DNA of 64,000 bases from Salarias fasciatus (GCF_902148845.1 NC_043746.1:16158057-16222056), one strand, 5' to 3'. Shown: positions 48,225 through 60,796, counted from the first letter of the stretch. The notes: generated from the sequence alone by a model not told the origin. A program made the numbers and translations.

Positions 48225-51200
48225 TCAGAGTTGGAACCGCCAGCAGAGGTGTCCCAGTCTGTCGATGTTTTTGTGGAGGACGCTGTGAATCGGCGCCACG
48301 TATCTCGCCACGTCACCGTCACGGGAAAAATCCCTGCAGAACTGGCCCTTCTCCGAGCTGAACACAAACTTCTGAGGCATGGGTCCGTTCCCCCTCACGT
48401 ACTCCCACACCGCCAGGAGCAGCAGCCTCACCTCGAAGGGGGTCAGGTGAGGGAACGCCTCATGGACATTGGCGAGAACAGGAGGCAGGAGCTGGCCTTC
48501 TCCCATGCAGGACACGAGGAGGCAGGACGCCTGCAGGTGCCAGAGGGAGTCCGTGGATGACACGCCGCGGGACGACTCCCAGTGAGACAGCAGCGTGGCG
48601 AGGAGGCCTCTGAGCACGGCTGAGCAGTAGCAGAGCGCCGGGCGTCCCGCCGCCACCACCTGCAGCAGGGAGAAGAGCACGGGGTGGGCCTCGAAGCACC
48701 GTCGGATGTGGATGTCTCGCTCCACGGTGGTGCGGGCGTGCTCCTCGGGGGGCCAGGACAGCTCGCCGTTAGCCACGTCCGGGCAGACGTTCTCCACCAG
48801 GGTGACGGCGATGACCTTCGCTGCCTCGGCGTTGATGGGGGGCGGCTCGTCCGGATCGGAGGTCGCCAGCGAGCCGTTGATGGACCCGTTCAGACCGGAG
48901 GAGCTGCAACACTGGACGACCACGGACATGAGAGTCTGGATGTTCTGTGGATAGGAGAGGAATTATTATCTTTTCTGCAGTAAACTGTCAAATACAACTT
49001 CACACACCATTTTAACGAAATTCCACTTCAATTTAAATGATGGTTCCTTTAACTAACAAGGTGCAGCAACAAGATTCAAGACTCTGTAACTGACCTGGAT
49101 GACTCCAGATGGGTCCAGCAGATGTGGCGCAGTGCGGACCTTCAGTCCCTTTCCAATCACCCCAGCATGGAACACGGACCAGACGCTGCCGGAGAAGTTA
49201 ACAGTGGTACCGAACCGACAGTTGATGTCCAGCAGGGAGGCTCCCAGGTCAGGAGACACGGACGGGGAGGCCAGAGGGGCGCCCGACATGTCCGCGATCT
49301 GTCCCCCAAACAGGTCGGCGTTGCCTTTATGCAGCGCGCCCTCTACCAGCTGCTGAAGCACCGCCTTCAGAGTCAAAGGAGAATACGCTGCGAAGCGGGA
49401 CAGAAGCTGCACCGAACAGTTCACCGCCTCCCCGGCTTGCCCCACATCTCTGCCCACCTTCCCCGCCTCCCCCCTTCTCCGCAGCGCCAGGAAGAAATGG
49501 GTGACGGCGGCCCGGGAGAGCAGCAGCAGGTGCGCCGGGGAGGAGGTGCGGGGGAGCGGGCTGCAGGACAGGAGGTACACCGCTGCTTGGGAGACCGCCG
49601 GGTCGCCGTGGAGGAGGAGTGGGCCGAAGTCGTGGAGGTGTCCCGAAACGGCCGAGCCCATCTGGACGGCCATGGAGGACTGAGCGCCCGCCGCCGCCGC
49701 GCCCCTCCGCTCCTCGTCCTGGCTCTGGATGGCTGCGGCCAGGTTGAGCAGCAGCTGCCTCAGCTGCCGGGGCCCCAGGGTGTGCGTGTGAATCTGGGCC
49801 ACGCAGCGCGTCACGGCGGAAGGCACGAGTCCCGCCATGCAGGAGGAGAGCGTGGTGTGCAGCTGCCAGGCCAGGGCCAACTCTTCCGGGTTGCGGGCCT
49901 GGGTGAGGAGCTGACAGAGGGCCTCCGTCGCCACGCTGGGACCGCCGTACACCGACAGCAGACACAGCAGCTGGTGCAGCCAGAGGTGGCGCTTCCTCTC
50001 CAGTCGCAGCGTCTCGGCGCACAGCTGACCCACGTGGGACTGCAGCTCGTCTAGGAAGGGGATGACCCTCTGGGGCTGCGACAGGGCCGAGTGGTGGGGA
50101 CCGACTTCAGCCGCGTCGGAGCGATTGAAGACCAGTTTGTGTAGATGTAGAAGCAGCATCTGGAGGAGGCGGTCGCAGCCTTCTCTGACTCCTTCGTGAG
50201 GCGACGGTGTCGGGCCGGAGATGATGACCGAAGCTGGGGTTGCAGTGTCGGCCAGAAATCGGAGGACCCTGGCCCCTCCCGACGGGCTCTGGCTGATGAG
50301 GTGGACGGCCAGGCCCAGCATGTTGTCCAGCTCCTCTCTGGGGAGGCCCTGCAGCAGGGCCTGCAGCTGGATCAAGACGGGAGGACGTAAGAGCTCCACC
50401 AGCTCTGCGGAAACGGCGCCAAAGAGATTTGGGGACATTGCCGCCAGCTGCAGCAGGAAAGGCACCGCGGCACGGCGAAGTTGAGGCGAACTTTCCCAAG
50501 ATGTCGAGGAAGAAGTGGGAGACAGCGGGCTTGAAGGGCTCAGACTCTCCTGAAACATTCTGAGCAGCTCCTTCCTGATGCTGTCCGAGTGGTGCGACGC
50601 CAAATGTCCCAGGATTCCCACCACCGAGCCAATTTTTGGCACTCTGCTGCCTTTATCCACACCGATGACCAGCTCCTTCGCCCCGTGGGAGCAGAAATCC
50701 TTCAGTCCACAGGCCAGCACCCGGCTTATGATCGTGCCCGGGAAGGCCGACCCGATGTGAGCCACGACCCAGTCAAAATGCGGGGAGTGCTGAACCGAGG
50801 TGTCCAACAGAGCGTCCACGCACGCGTCGGGGCACCAGGCCAGCATGGCCGCCAAACACTGGGAGTAGGCCTCCATGAGCGAGCGGGTGGCGGCACAGGA
50901 CATCCAGAGCTGCAGCAGTTCGTTCAAGCTGGAGGAGTGGGGCGCCACCCTGCGCCCGGCGTGTTTGGTGCTCAGCTGGCCCAGGAGGTCCACAGCCCAA
51001 GCGGACACAAGCGGGGCCCAGGCTCGAGGGTTGAGGCGGATGAACTCTGACAGCACGCCATGAACCTCCTGCACACAAGAGGAGAGATTGAAAAGACTGA
51101 AACAATTTCCAAAGAAAAGTTAACGAAACTGGTTTTTCATTTTATGTGGCACGTCTAAATGTGTTGATTAAAGACACGGTATTGGTTTTGTACCTGAATG

Positions 51201-52800
51201 ATGTCCTCCAGGTTGGAGTTCACTCCCGAGCTGGCACTGCCCTCTGTTTCCAGGTTATGCAGAAAGGCGGAGACGTGCTCATCGTAGACGCCCCTCAGGT
51301 GCTCCAGCACCGCCCCTCGGCATGCTGGGACGGAGCGCAGCAGCCGCACAGCACAGCGGGCATGCTCCCGGACGCTGAGCTTCCGGCCCTGAACGGCATC
51401 GACGCCACTGATGAAGGACTTGATCTCCTGGGACAATTCCTGGGTGCTGAAGGAGGAAGACGAGGAGAGAGAAGAAGGACAGACGTCAGAATACTACTAT
51501 GTTTCAAAACGGTTTGCATTCTTCATCAGGTCTCAGAACATTTTTCCCAAGATGAGTAGGATTTTCCTGGAAAGCTGCAGTTAGTGTAAGTCAAAAGAAA
51601 ATATAAGATTATCATGCAGCATGAAATTATTCTTGAAGTCAGGCCTTGACTGGAAATCCAACACTCTGATATTGCAGTAGAAACCACTCCATGTTTATAA
51701 ACCGAGTTGTTCAATAATCATTGGCAATGTAGGTATGAAAGCTATTAAAGAGCTCAAGCAGTTAGTCAAAACGTAAAATCTGAGAAGACATGCAGTTCTG
51801 TATCACAAAAACATGTAATTATCAATGCGTTCCACCATGACTGAATATGTAGTGCGGACAAAGAAATTTTAATACATCTAAAAAGATATTTGTGTACTTT
51901 CCAGACACCAGAGAGACCAAAGTGAAGTTCATTAGTCTAAGCTCAAATTTAACATCCATAACTGTACTGCGACAGACTGGCGACCTGTCCAGGACATACC
52001 CTGCCTTCGCCCACAGCAGCTGGGATTGGCTCCAGCCACCCGCGACCCCGAAAGGGAGAAGCGGCAGAAAATGAATGAATGAACTGCATTTAGGTTAAAC
52101 AATTAGTCTACTGCAAATCCCGGAATGTTTTGTTAAATGTTATTAATTTTCTATACTTTAACTGTATTTTAACATGTTTTTTGCGTACATTGACCTTTGG
52201 TGCCTTGAATGGCACTGATAAATAAAATGCATTATTATCATCAATATTATTATTATTATTAGTATTAGCATTAAAATATATTTAGAAGGGATTCAAACTG
52301 GCAATGTGATTGATTTCTGATCATTGTCTTTTCAAACATTTCCTTTAAAGCTGCTGAATAATTTTGCTCCAATGGCATAACATATTAATACTTTTAACAT
52401 CACGTAGAAAGTATTCCGAAAGGGTAAACGTTAGCTAAAAATAGTGTATAAAGCAACAAATATTATCTCTTTTGCATTTAGGTATTAGGGAAAAAAAATA
52501 CAAAAATAGTTAAACATTAAATGGATCACTTCAGGAATCCTTTTACAGTGTGATCACACAGTCTAAGGCGCAAACTTCAAAAAAAAAAAAAACAGCGTAG
52601 TGATAGATAAACGTGAATACTGTTATTCCTCATTAGGTGAAATGATAAAGTTGAGGTGTTGATAGAGTAACACAGTGAGGCGCCGCTGCCTCCTCCTCCT
52701 CCTCCTGCTGCTGCTGCTCTCACCTCAGGGCAGGCTGCTGGGTCACACTGTGCGAGCTCTGCATCGCTTTCAGCGGCGTCCCGTCAAAAACCACAGACAT
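48225..52800 (-). CDS. ints5: Integrator complex subunit 5 (ints5)
   Basis: Four coding exons (52800-52724, 51446-51194, 51068-49095, 48944-48225) close in phase to 1007 residues; human INTS5 has 1019. INTS5 is a helical-repeat scaffold of the Integrator core, which cleaves snRNA and promoter-proximal nascent RNAs together with the INTS11 nuclease and PP2A. Diagnostic matches are [98 protein letters not shown]-type repeats, [15 protein letters not shown]-like text and the C-terminal [13 protein letters not shown]. The third exon alone is 1974 nt and GC-rich, which generates long antisense open frames with no homology. A Met seven codons upstream in frame (52818) has a poorer context than the chosen one. 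The gene is divergent from plaat. Confidence 0.96.
51968..52081 (+). repeat. SINE-like repeat, copy 4 (3' part only)
   Basis: It reads GCGACAGACTGGCGACCTGTCC, CTGGGATTGGCTCCAGCC, CCGCGACCCCGAAAGG and ends in ATGAATGAATGAA. This is the least diverged of the five copies but lacks the head. It lies in ints5 intron 1. Confidence 0.75.
52086..52720. other. Rest of ints5 intron 1
   Basis: A/T-rich sequence with no exon. A TCC/TGC triplet-rich stretch (about 52690-52715) adjoins the first donor. Confidence 0.5.
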
Positions 52801-52999
52801 CGTTTGGTCGCTGAGCATCAAGGCGTCGCATCCGATCCCCCTGTCGGCCCCGGGGCTTCGAGCTGAACGGGCAGGAGAGCTTTTTTGTTTGTGATCTCCC
52901 TCTGTCAAATTTCAGCCGGAACACAACGAAACGCGCCCCGACACCGGAAACGAGACTTCTTCTCTGACGGACACAGACACAGATCGCCTCACTGGCGAC

Positions 53000-53540
53000 A
53001 CCAAGCGGCCATGATCGTAGATGCGTCTAAAAAAGAAATATACATATCTATGGTCATGATTATATCGAGCCTTTCATATGAATTCATATGAATTTCTCTC
53101 ATATGATTTTTTAAAAACACATTCTGAACATTATTTGTTCCACAATGGGGAAGTTTGCATTGTTGCAACAAGTGTAAAGAAAAAAGTAGCACAAGAACAC
53201 AGACAAGAAGAAGTAAAAACAGTAACAACAGTAAAAAATGATACATAAACGAAATACTAGCAATAGTTTATATTGTTGCATGATAATGTCGGTAGTGTCA
53301 ATATCCCAGATATCATTGAATTATTTCACAGAATAAATGAACAATATATATATTGCGTCTGCACCCAAGAGAACATTTTTGACAGACGAGCGGCAAAAAT
53401 AAATCAATCACCGTGCAAACTATGTCGACATACATACTTATAAACATGCACAGAGAAAAAACACGTATGACACGTTTCACTTTACTTTTAATTTTGTTTT
53501 AAGTAGATTACTTTTATTAGTCTTATTCTTCTCACTATCA
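53000..53540. other. Spacer between the divergent ints5 and plaat genes
   Basis: A/T-rich. 53130-53240 (TTGTTCCACAATGGGGAAG and following A-rich text) resembles the tail of a dispersed fish repeat that I cannot name. No coding sequence. Confidence 0.4.
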
Positions 53541-53550
53541 TACTAACCGT

Positions 53551-53576
53551 GAAGAGGAGGAGGAGGAGGAGGAGGA
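53551..53576. repeat. (GAG)n microsatellite
   Basis: Eight to nine GAG/AGG triplets just upstream of the putative first exon of plaat. Confidence 0.9.
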
Positions 53577-53598
53577 GTATTGTTGTTGTCATGGCCTG

Positions 53599-53606
53599 TT
53601 ACGTCA
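53599..53606 (+). promoter_or_regulatory. CRE-like TTACGTCA upstream of plaat
   Basis: An ATF/CREB-type octamer lies about 100 bases before the donor of the putative non-coding first exon. Motif seen directly; binding inferred. Confidence 0.35.
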
Positions 53607-53609
53607 CTG

Positions 53610-53703
53610 ATCTCCCTGCTGATCTTTCGCTGCCGACTTTTTGTTTTTTGTTTTCGTCCGATCCCATCGCTGAGGACGATCAGTGGAGATATCATTGTTA
53701 AAG
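53610..53703 (+). other. Putative non-coding first exon of plaat
   Basis: The stretch ends in GTTAAAG followed by a strong donor (GTAAGA). It has no long frame and would splice to the acceptor at 55980-55981, which begins the exon carrying the plaat start codon. The 5' boundary is a guess. Confidence 0.4.
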
Positions 53704-54609
53704 GTAAGAAAATAAAGTCGACAGTCCTGCATGCGTTCATGAACCCAAGCGGAAAAGACAGAGGAGCCGCGTGCGGCTGCGATGCGGTGTTTTATGACCC
53801 ATGATTTAACTGAATGATGTAAACTGTCCGCAGCCCAGCTAGCTGCAGCTAGCTCCGCTCTCAGATTCCTCAGCTTGTATCCTGTAACGTGAGCTAAAAT
53901 GTTAGCGTGGAACATTTACTTGAAACTGAATCGAAGTATAAACCCTCGCAATATAAAACCCAAGTTTGGGTTATTCATATTATTGTTCGTAAACACTTTA
54001 TTAGCCGCTCTGATGATGAAACTGGACCGTTTTTCTGAAGTGCGTCAGTCCGTTCCGTGATCGAAACCGAAAACATATTTGCGCGAATTTGATCGTTGCG
54101 TTTGAGCACTTTTAACACGTCTTCGTATCGATTGGATGGTTATTAGTTGCATATATACATTTCGCTTTTCACTTTAACCTCGTATTTACATGGCGAAATG
54201 TGCCAAGTGATCGCCGTTTGCCTCCACCGACTTCTAGTCATGCCTTAGAACATTTCAAGCTTCTTTCTTACATGGAGTCAGAAGTTTAATCTTTGAAAGT
54301 AACTGAGTAATTGTTATGATATGTTTACAGTATAAAGTTAAAATGCACCATGAAAACAAACCAGTACCACATCGACCATGAGCAGAAATCAGAAATTTGC
54401 ATTTTGCATGTACTAAGTTTGTGCAAAGAATAAAAGAAATTGTGTTTTATAAAGCAGCAGAAAATAGAGTACGAATGTAAAATTGAACAATACGTTTTAT
54501 TAAATGTCAGGGATGAAGTTGTAACTCCAGATCTGTCGGGACCAGAAGGCTGGAAATGATTCTGAAGATGCTCTATGATTAAAATTTAGTGAGGTAGCTG
54601 AGGGCTGGA

Positions 54610-55640
54610 TCAGCACTTTGTGAAAAACAATTACAGCTGAACCAAAGTCCTGTACATAAATACACATAAAAACCTAAAAACATAAAGTGCAAGATGAAAT
54701 ACAATAAAAACATTAAAAAGACAACCATAAAAACAGAAGCAGAGTTTCAGACTGGGTTAACAAAAAAGGGTTTTGAGGTTACTTTTAAAAATGGGCAGCG
54801 AGGGGGTGTAGTGGTTGCTCATTCCATAGCTTTGGGTCAACAACAGGAAAAATCTCTGTCTTCTCTGACCCCGTCTTTGGAGCTCGGTACCTCCAGGAGC
54901 AGCTGACCAGCTGACCTGAGGCACCGAGCACGAGCGTAGAGGTGAGGCAGCTCAATAAGGTGTTAAGGCAGGGCGACGCCATTTAAAGATTTAAAAACAA
55001 ATAAAAGAATCTTAAAATGCATGACAGGTAGTGGAGGGAAGCCAGAACAGGAGTTATGTGTTCCCTCTAACATGCTCCGTCTAGTGCAGCAGCCTTCAGA
55101 ACCAACTGGAGACGTGCGAGGGAAGACTGGCTGACTCCAACATAAAGTGCATCACAGTAATCCTGCCAAGATGTAATAAAACCATGAATTACTTCTTCAA
55201 AGTGCTAATGTGCAAGATTGGTCCTCATCTTTGCCAACTTTCTGAGGTGGAATGTCATTAATGTCATATAGACATTGTAATAGAGGTGCTAGCAGGTAAC
55301 AAACGTCTCCAACATTTTAGAAGTAAAAATTTGGAGATGGACCCAAAATTAGCCATGGACAGCCTGATCCAGGCCAGGTTTCTTCATAAGGGGTTAACTA
55401 CCACATGTTTAATATTTACAGGGACAACACCAGAGGACAGACCGCTGTTAATAATAGCAGGGGCAAGTTGACCTATACTGGGGCAAAGTGTCATTGAAAA
55501 AATGAGGGACGACACCTCGGGCGAATCTGAGGGTTTTATGCAGGCAACCACATCAGGTAAAAGTGATAAAGTCACCGGATCAAGCTTATCAAGAACAACA
55601 GGACAAGGAACAGAACCAGAAGGTCTCAATAAATTCCACA
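54610..55640 (+). repeat. Old interspersed repeat of about 1 kb
   Basis: The text, for example GGTTTTGAGGTTACTTTTAAAAATGGGCAG, CATTTAAAGATTTAAAAACAAATAAAAG, AGTGGAGGGAAGCCAGAACAGGAG and AACTGGAGACGTGCGAGGGAAGACTGG, is familiar from many teleost loci, so I call it dispersed. I cannot name the family. No intact frame. It fills the first intron of plaat. A short block (CCAAAGTCCTGTACAT) resembles CCAAAGTGCTTTCCAT near 60523. Confidence 0.5.
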
Positions 55641-56040
55641 ATTAAGAGATTACAGAATGTGGAAAACCACGAATACATAACACGGGTCACCACGGTCGCC
55701 ACAATGGATCGTGTGACCAAAAGGTTTGATAATTCTCATTTTTTACCTCAGGTGTCCTTCCTGACGTAGCTGGAGCAGTTTGGGCTCAACGATCCACAGC
55801 AGGGACCCGACACGAGGTGCTGGACTTGTTTCTGTTACCTCCATGCAAACAGCGCACACTGACGACAGAATATACATCACTCTTTAAATACTGAGCTTTG
55901 TTCTATTGATTAGTTAAAAATTATTGAAAATATTCATTTCAAAGATGAAATCTTGTTGTGTGCTAATATTTGTTTTTGCAGGGGCTGAAAGTCATCGAGT
56001 CAGTCGAATATAAAGTTTCCAGAACAAAATAAAGACAAAG

Positions 56041-57185
56041 ATGGCCCCAACACTGGTGAGGAGATCACTCTTATTTACATCGTATAACTTGTTTTTTTTT
56101 TTTTGTTGTACTTTGGAGCTGTAATTGGTTCTATAATCAGTGAAAAACTCCTGTCATCATCACATTGAATCCTCAAGGTGGTGATATTTGATTTTCTTGT
56201 CTTTGTCTCTAGACTACATCAGATGGTCTGAGTAGCTTAAATATGTTGAACTTGGCTCCAAACAAAGTCTGTTGCAAATTTAAACAGTGTGTTTTGTCTT
56301 TTCATCTCAGTACGATGAGAAACCAGAGGTTGGGGACCTGATTGAGATCTTTCGCGGCAGCTATCAGCACTGGGCCGTGTATATTGGCGATGGCTTTGTT
56401 GTTCACTTGGCACCACCCTGTGAGTCCCAAATCCAAAGTGTGGAACAAAAGGCCCTCTATCTCACAGTCCTTATTTACTGACAACACACACACACACACA
56501 CACACCACAAAAAATTGCCTCATTTGTCTTCTTAAACTGCCCCAATTGCAAAATATCCCTCAATTTTTCCTCAATAGAAACTTGAGAAATAGCATTTTTT
56601 TATTCAGTATTTCCATCATATTTGTCCCCAGCTGAGGTCCCGGGTGCCGGTGCCAACAGTATGATGTCTGTTCTGACTGAGAAGGCCCTGGTGAAGAAAG
56701 AGGAGCTGTGGGACGTAGTTGGAACACACCAGTGGAAAATCAACAACAGCCTGGACAATAAGTACAGACCCCGGCCGGCGCATGTCATCGTGAGAGAGGC
56801 CTGCGCCGTGGTGGGCGAGGAGCTGCCGTACTGCGTCTTCAGGGGAAACTGTGAACATTTTGCCAATGAGCTGCGCTACGGCAAGGCGGAGTCCCGGCAG
56901 GTAGGTTCAGCCAGGGGAGACTATGACGCCAAAATCTGGATGATGATGATGTGTGTTTTTCAATCTGTGTAATGCATAAATGGTGTGCTTTGAGGTGTCA
57001 GAAAGTGAGTTCTTCATGACGTCCTGCTCAGTGATTGACATACGGCCCGTTCCTTCATGCAGGTGCAAAAGGCAGGAGAAGTGGCTATGGTCGCAGGCGT
57101 GGCGACACTCGTCGGTGTGGGCGTCTTTGCTCTGGCTAGCGCTCTGTTCGGAGGCAAAAAAAAAGAAGACAAAGCCACACACTGA
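56041..57185 (+). CDS. plaat: PLAAT/HRASLS family phospholipase A/acyltransferase
   Basis: Four coding exons (56041-56055, 56311-56419, 56632-56900, 57063-57185) close in phase to 171 residues. PLAAT enzymes have the LRAT/NlpC-P60 fold and transfer or release acyl chains from phospholipids (N-acylphosphatidylethanolamine synthesis, PLA1/2 activity). They also remodel organelle membranes. The catalytic set is present: H25 in [15 protein letters not shown]37 in [10 protein letters not shown] and C115 in [16 protein letters not shown] hydrophobic C-terminal segment (residues about 140-161, [21 protein letters not shown]) followed by a basic tail matches the membrane anchor that PLAAT3 and relatives need. 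The start is supported by the short first coding exon MAPTL ending in GTGAGG. Teleost paralogues are not one-to-one with human PLAAT1-5, so no number is given. Confidence 0.92.
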
Positions 57186-57732
57186 TCCGAAGCCCAGCGT
57201 CACCTCCTCAGAGAAACTTATCTACCAGATCATCAGCAAAGTGTCACTGATACCACTGCCTAAATAACTGACAAATACCTACAACCCAGCACAAATGTGG
57301 CCATGTTTACCTTCATCTGTCTTTAGCTGGGTGATTTAGGACAAAGTCATTCTATTTTCAGAGAACAAAAGTCAGATTGTCAAATACTTTTTTCTATAAA
57401 AGTGCCAAGTTCAAATGTTTGAGTCTGAAATTCAGATGGTGGCTGATAATGTATTTTAGATTGTGAAAGAAGTTTTCTATATGCAAAACCTTCATGTGAT
57501 AAACATGTGTATGAAGTATATATAAGTAGAATTTTTTCCTTGATTAATGAAATTTTTTTCTTTAATCAAATAACTCAAAGGATCAGTATATGAGATATCA
57601 ACTAACTGTTCCGAACAAACTAATGATCCATTATTTGTTGGGTGTTGTTTGTACAGCTCACTGGAATGTGAAGTCAAAGCATCTCATCTTCTACTGACGT
57701 TAATAAGATGCTTTATGTTTGAAATAGTTTTA

Positions 57733-57738
57733 AATAAA
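57733..57738 (+). terminator. Poly(A) signal of plaat
   Basis: AATAAA about 550 bases after the plaat stop codon, the first clear signal downstream. Confidence 0.55.
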
Positions 57739-57759
57739 GAGAAATTTATTTAAATTTCA

Positions 57760-59990
57760 AGCATTTCTGTCTTTGTGTATTGGAAGTATCAATATGAAAT
57801 GTGAAAGTCTTGTTTCTAAAATGGTTTGTGAAAATCATATAAGGAGTCAGCCTGTATATGTGTGTGTGTATCTGTGTATTCATACGCTCATGGAGACGGT
57901 TAAACAGCATTTCATGAGACACGGTTTACTGCTGCAATCTTTCACTTTCAATATGGAATCAGTCATTTCATAAATTAATTATATAATTAAGACTGACATC
58001 ACAGATCGGAGTAATAACAATCCACAGTAATAACCCGTGTACATCACAGGAACCGATTTGGTTTTGTTTTTTCACTATTGTCACAGAGACACCAGCTGAT
58101 CTGCTTTCCTCACAAACATGTTAGAAATGTGGTCAGACCAGACTTCTAATGACTTTAATCATCTTTGTAGCTGCTTGTCTTTCAACATTTCTCATGTCAC
58201 AAATTAACACTGCAGACATTTTCCAGTCACACGGTGGTGTAGTGGGTGGCACCTCCACCTCACAGTGACGACATCCCCAGTCTGAGTCTGTCTGGGAGCC
58301 TCTCTGTTTGAGGAAGTCATGGGTTTTCTCTGGTTGCTCTCATGCAGTCTTTGAGATATTTGAAATTGTTAATATCAGTGGATATTAGTGTCTGTTTGCC
58401 CTGTGTTGGACTGGTGGCCTGTACATTTAGATGTCTCATAAGTTCATCCAGAAGTCATTTTGCTAATAAAATTGATGAAAGGAAACAGAAGATATAGTGT
58501 GTGTATATGCAGTCTCTCAGAGTGGCACAAAATATTTGGCCCGTAATCGTGAAGGAGCTGAGAAAACTACTGGATAAGGTAACGCCAATGGACAGGATAT
58601 CAACACCAACCTGCTCAACTAAAAGCTGCAGCAGAACCGGATCTGCGAGGTCAACAGGAACCACTTTAAAACCAATGAGGCACAAGCTGAAGCCACAGAT
58701 GCAGTCTCACTGAAAAAGTAACATGAACTGGAGACAAACTGAGACTGAAGCTCCAGAAGCCAAAGTGTCTTGAGTTGAAAGCATTTTCAGCAGAACAGGA
58801 TGGAATGGACTCCTCCGTATGTCGAGAAGCACAAACTAAAGCAAACAAATGTCTGATGCACGATCCAAGGAGGTGTCAGGAAATAAAGCAGCACATGTTC
58901 GTATCTGTGTCAAAAGTGGAGAGAAGAAAAATAAAGGATGAAAATGCTGTATAGTGGGTAACATATTTCTGATTTTACAGAAGCAAAATCAAATATTTGA
59001 ATTGCTTCTACAAGAACAAAGGCAGAATCAACTTCCACCAAGAGAGATACAGTGTTTGAAGCTGACCCGTTAAAATTCAGGATGTTAATGAAAGCATTTA
59101 AACACTGTTGTAGATAAAAGTGAAACTAAACGGGACTGCATGTACTATCTAGAAAGATCCATAAGAGGGCGTCCAAGAGATGTTGTGCAGTGTTTTCACA
59201 TGAGTTCAGGCCTTTTATATGAAGTCTATGGTGCAGACAGATGCTTTGAAACAGCTTAAGTCCTCCTGCAGGAGCATCTTGACAATGAGACAAAAATTAA
59301 ATCACTTTAGCTTATATGAACAAAGCCTTGTTGAAGCTAAAGAATGTTTCAGCACTCCCAGGTTCTGCTCTGTTTCTGTGCGGCTGGAATAATGTAATAT
59401 CTGATCTGTCTGACATGAGTGACTGACAAGAGGAACGCAGATGAAAGGGGATGAGCAAAAAGCAGAAGTGAGCAGAAGTGTTGTAGACAGCAGAGGAGTC
59501 ATGGTGCTGATGATCCCGAGGTCAAAGGTCAGACCTCTGCAAATGCATTAAGTGAACATAACAGCTGTTCAACCATCCAGCATGCAGCACGCAGAGTGGG
59601 AAAAACAAAAACTACAGCTGTGAAGATGCAGAAAGTGAAGAAGACTCTATTGGAATTGAGTCAAAAAAGAAAGCCTGTGTGCAGATAGCGGTGCCGGCAT
59701 GTACAAGAGAGCTGCAAAGTCTGGGATGTTGACAGATATTACTTTATAGCTCAGATTGTGAGATGCAACTCCGGTAGCTGCGGAACAAATTCTGTCTCCT
59801 AAGGTAGACCGACTGGCTGACAGGCTGGTATTCAGACTGATCCGGTCTCAGAAGAGAGACAGAGTGACACCAGAGTGACAAGTGTCTGGAATCAGAGCAG
59901 ACTAATCATTAGCTGTGTTAACTGATGAATTCTTAATAGTAAGATCACTTTTCTTACTATTGATAAAAAGCATGGCCCTCACCAAGTGGT
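57760..59990. other. Intergenic downstream of plaat
   Basis: No exon chain on either strand. Contains SINE-like copy 5 (58230-58425) and otherwise unrecognised A-rich sequence. Confidence 0.45.
58230..58425 (+). repeat. SINE-like interspersed repeat, copy 5
   Basis: It starts CACGGTGGTGTAGTGGGTGGC, the best-preserved A-box-like head of the five, then ACCTCCACCTCACAGTGACG. Further along it has CTGTGTTGGACTGGTGGCCTG. There is no clear B box. Confidence 0.65.
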
Positions 59991-59994
59991 CCTG

Positions 59995-60148
59995 ATGTTG
60001 CGGTCTCCGGTTATTCAACTATGGCTCAACAGGGGGCGCTAAATCGCCGTCCTCAGGGTGGAGTCCTGAAGTGCTGTCTCATCCGCTGCAGCATCATACA
60101 GACACGATCTGACACACGATCCTTCAACAGGGTCTGACTCCCACTAAA
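59995..60148 (+). other. Possible non-coding first exon of a gene to the right
   Basis: A GC-richer block containing CAACAGGGGGCGCTAAA ends in CCCACTAAAG followed by a consensus donor (GTAAGAC). The partner exon would lie beyond the Rex3 insertion or outside the window. Only the donor and base composition support it. Confidence 0.2.
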
Positions 60149-60464
60149 GGTAAGACACTTTGAAACTCTGCTGTGGATGAATGTGGTGAAGCTGTGTTCT
60201 CCAGGACAGCTGTGGGTTTCAGACGTTGGGCTTTCAACATCTGATTATTCTAAAGATGTTAAACATTCATCAAAACACTGTGTCTGATTTGTGAAACCTT
60301 CTTTGGATTTGTGAAAATGAAAAAGGAGCATAGTTGACTGTATTTTTTAAAAGAAAACCATGTTGGATATTTAGGATCGAAACTGCCATAATTACAGATA
60401 AATACAGAAATATTCAAATTGGTCAATATATAAATGTATCTGCCAATAAATCCTAAAAATTTTT

Positions 60465-60545
60465 TTCAAGTTCAAGTTCAAGTTCAAGTTTATTTATATA
60501 GCACATTTAAAAACAGAAACATACTGCCCCAAAGTGCTTTCCATG
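60465..60545 (+). repeat. (TTCAAG)4 plus fragment of a dispersed repeat
   Basis: Four TTCAAG hexamers run directly into TTTATTTATATAGCACATTT and CCCCAAAGTGCTTTCCATG, a sequence seen at the ends of many teleost interspersed repeats. Hexamer arrays of this type often mark the 3' junction of non-LTR elements. Confidence 0.6.
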
Positions 60546-60796
60546 ATTGTTAAACCGCCATTATATAATAAATTTTTTTTAATGAGAAAATCAATAAAAT
60601 GAATGAAAATATGTATTTATTTTGTCATTTTCACTTCAGTCTATATTTTCATTTGGTGATTTTTAAAATTTCTGTCCTCATTCATTTTGATGCCTGTATT
60701 TATTTCTGTATTGTTTTACTTTCACTTTTCCTTTTCTCCAAATTATGTTTCTGTACTTTATTTTCATGTGACCTTTTTTCATTTATTTGTTGACAC

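Noticed and set aside
49122-50054. 310-codon open frame on the plus strand
   Set aside because: It is antisense to the GC-rich 1974-nt exon of ints5, has no family resemblance, and the minus frame matches INTS5 throughout.
52801-52908. N-terminal extension of ints5 upstream of 52800
   Set aside because: The frame is open upstream, but the only in-frame ATG (52818) has a weaker context, and the chosen start aligns with the human N-terminus.
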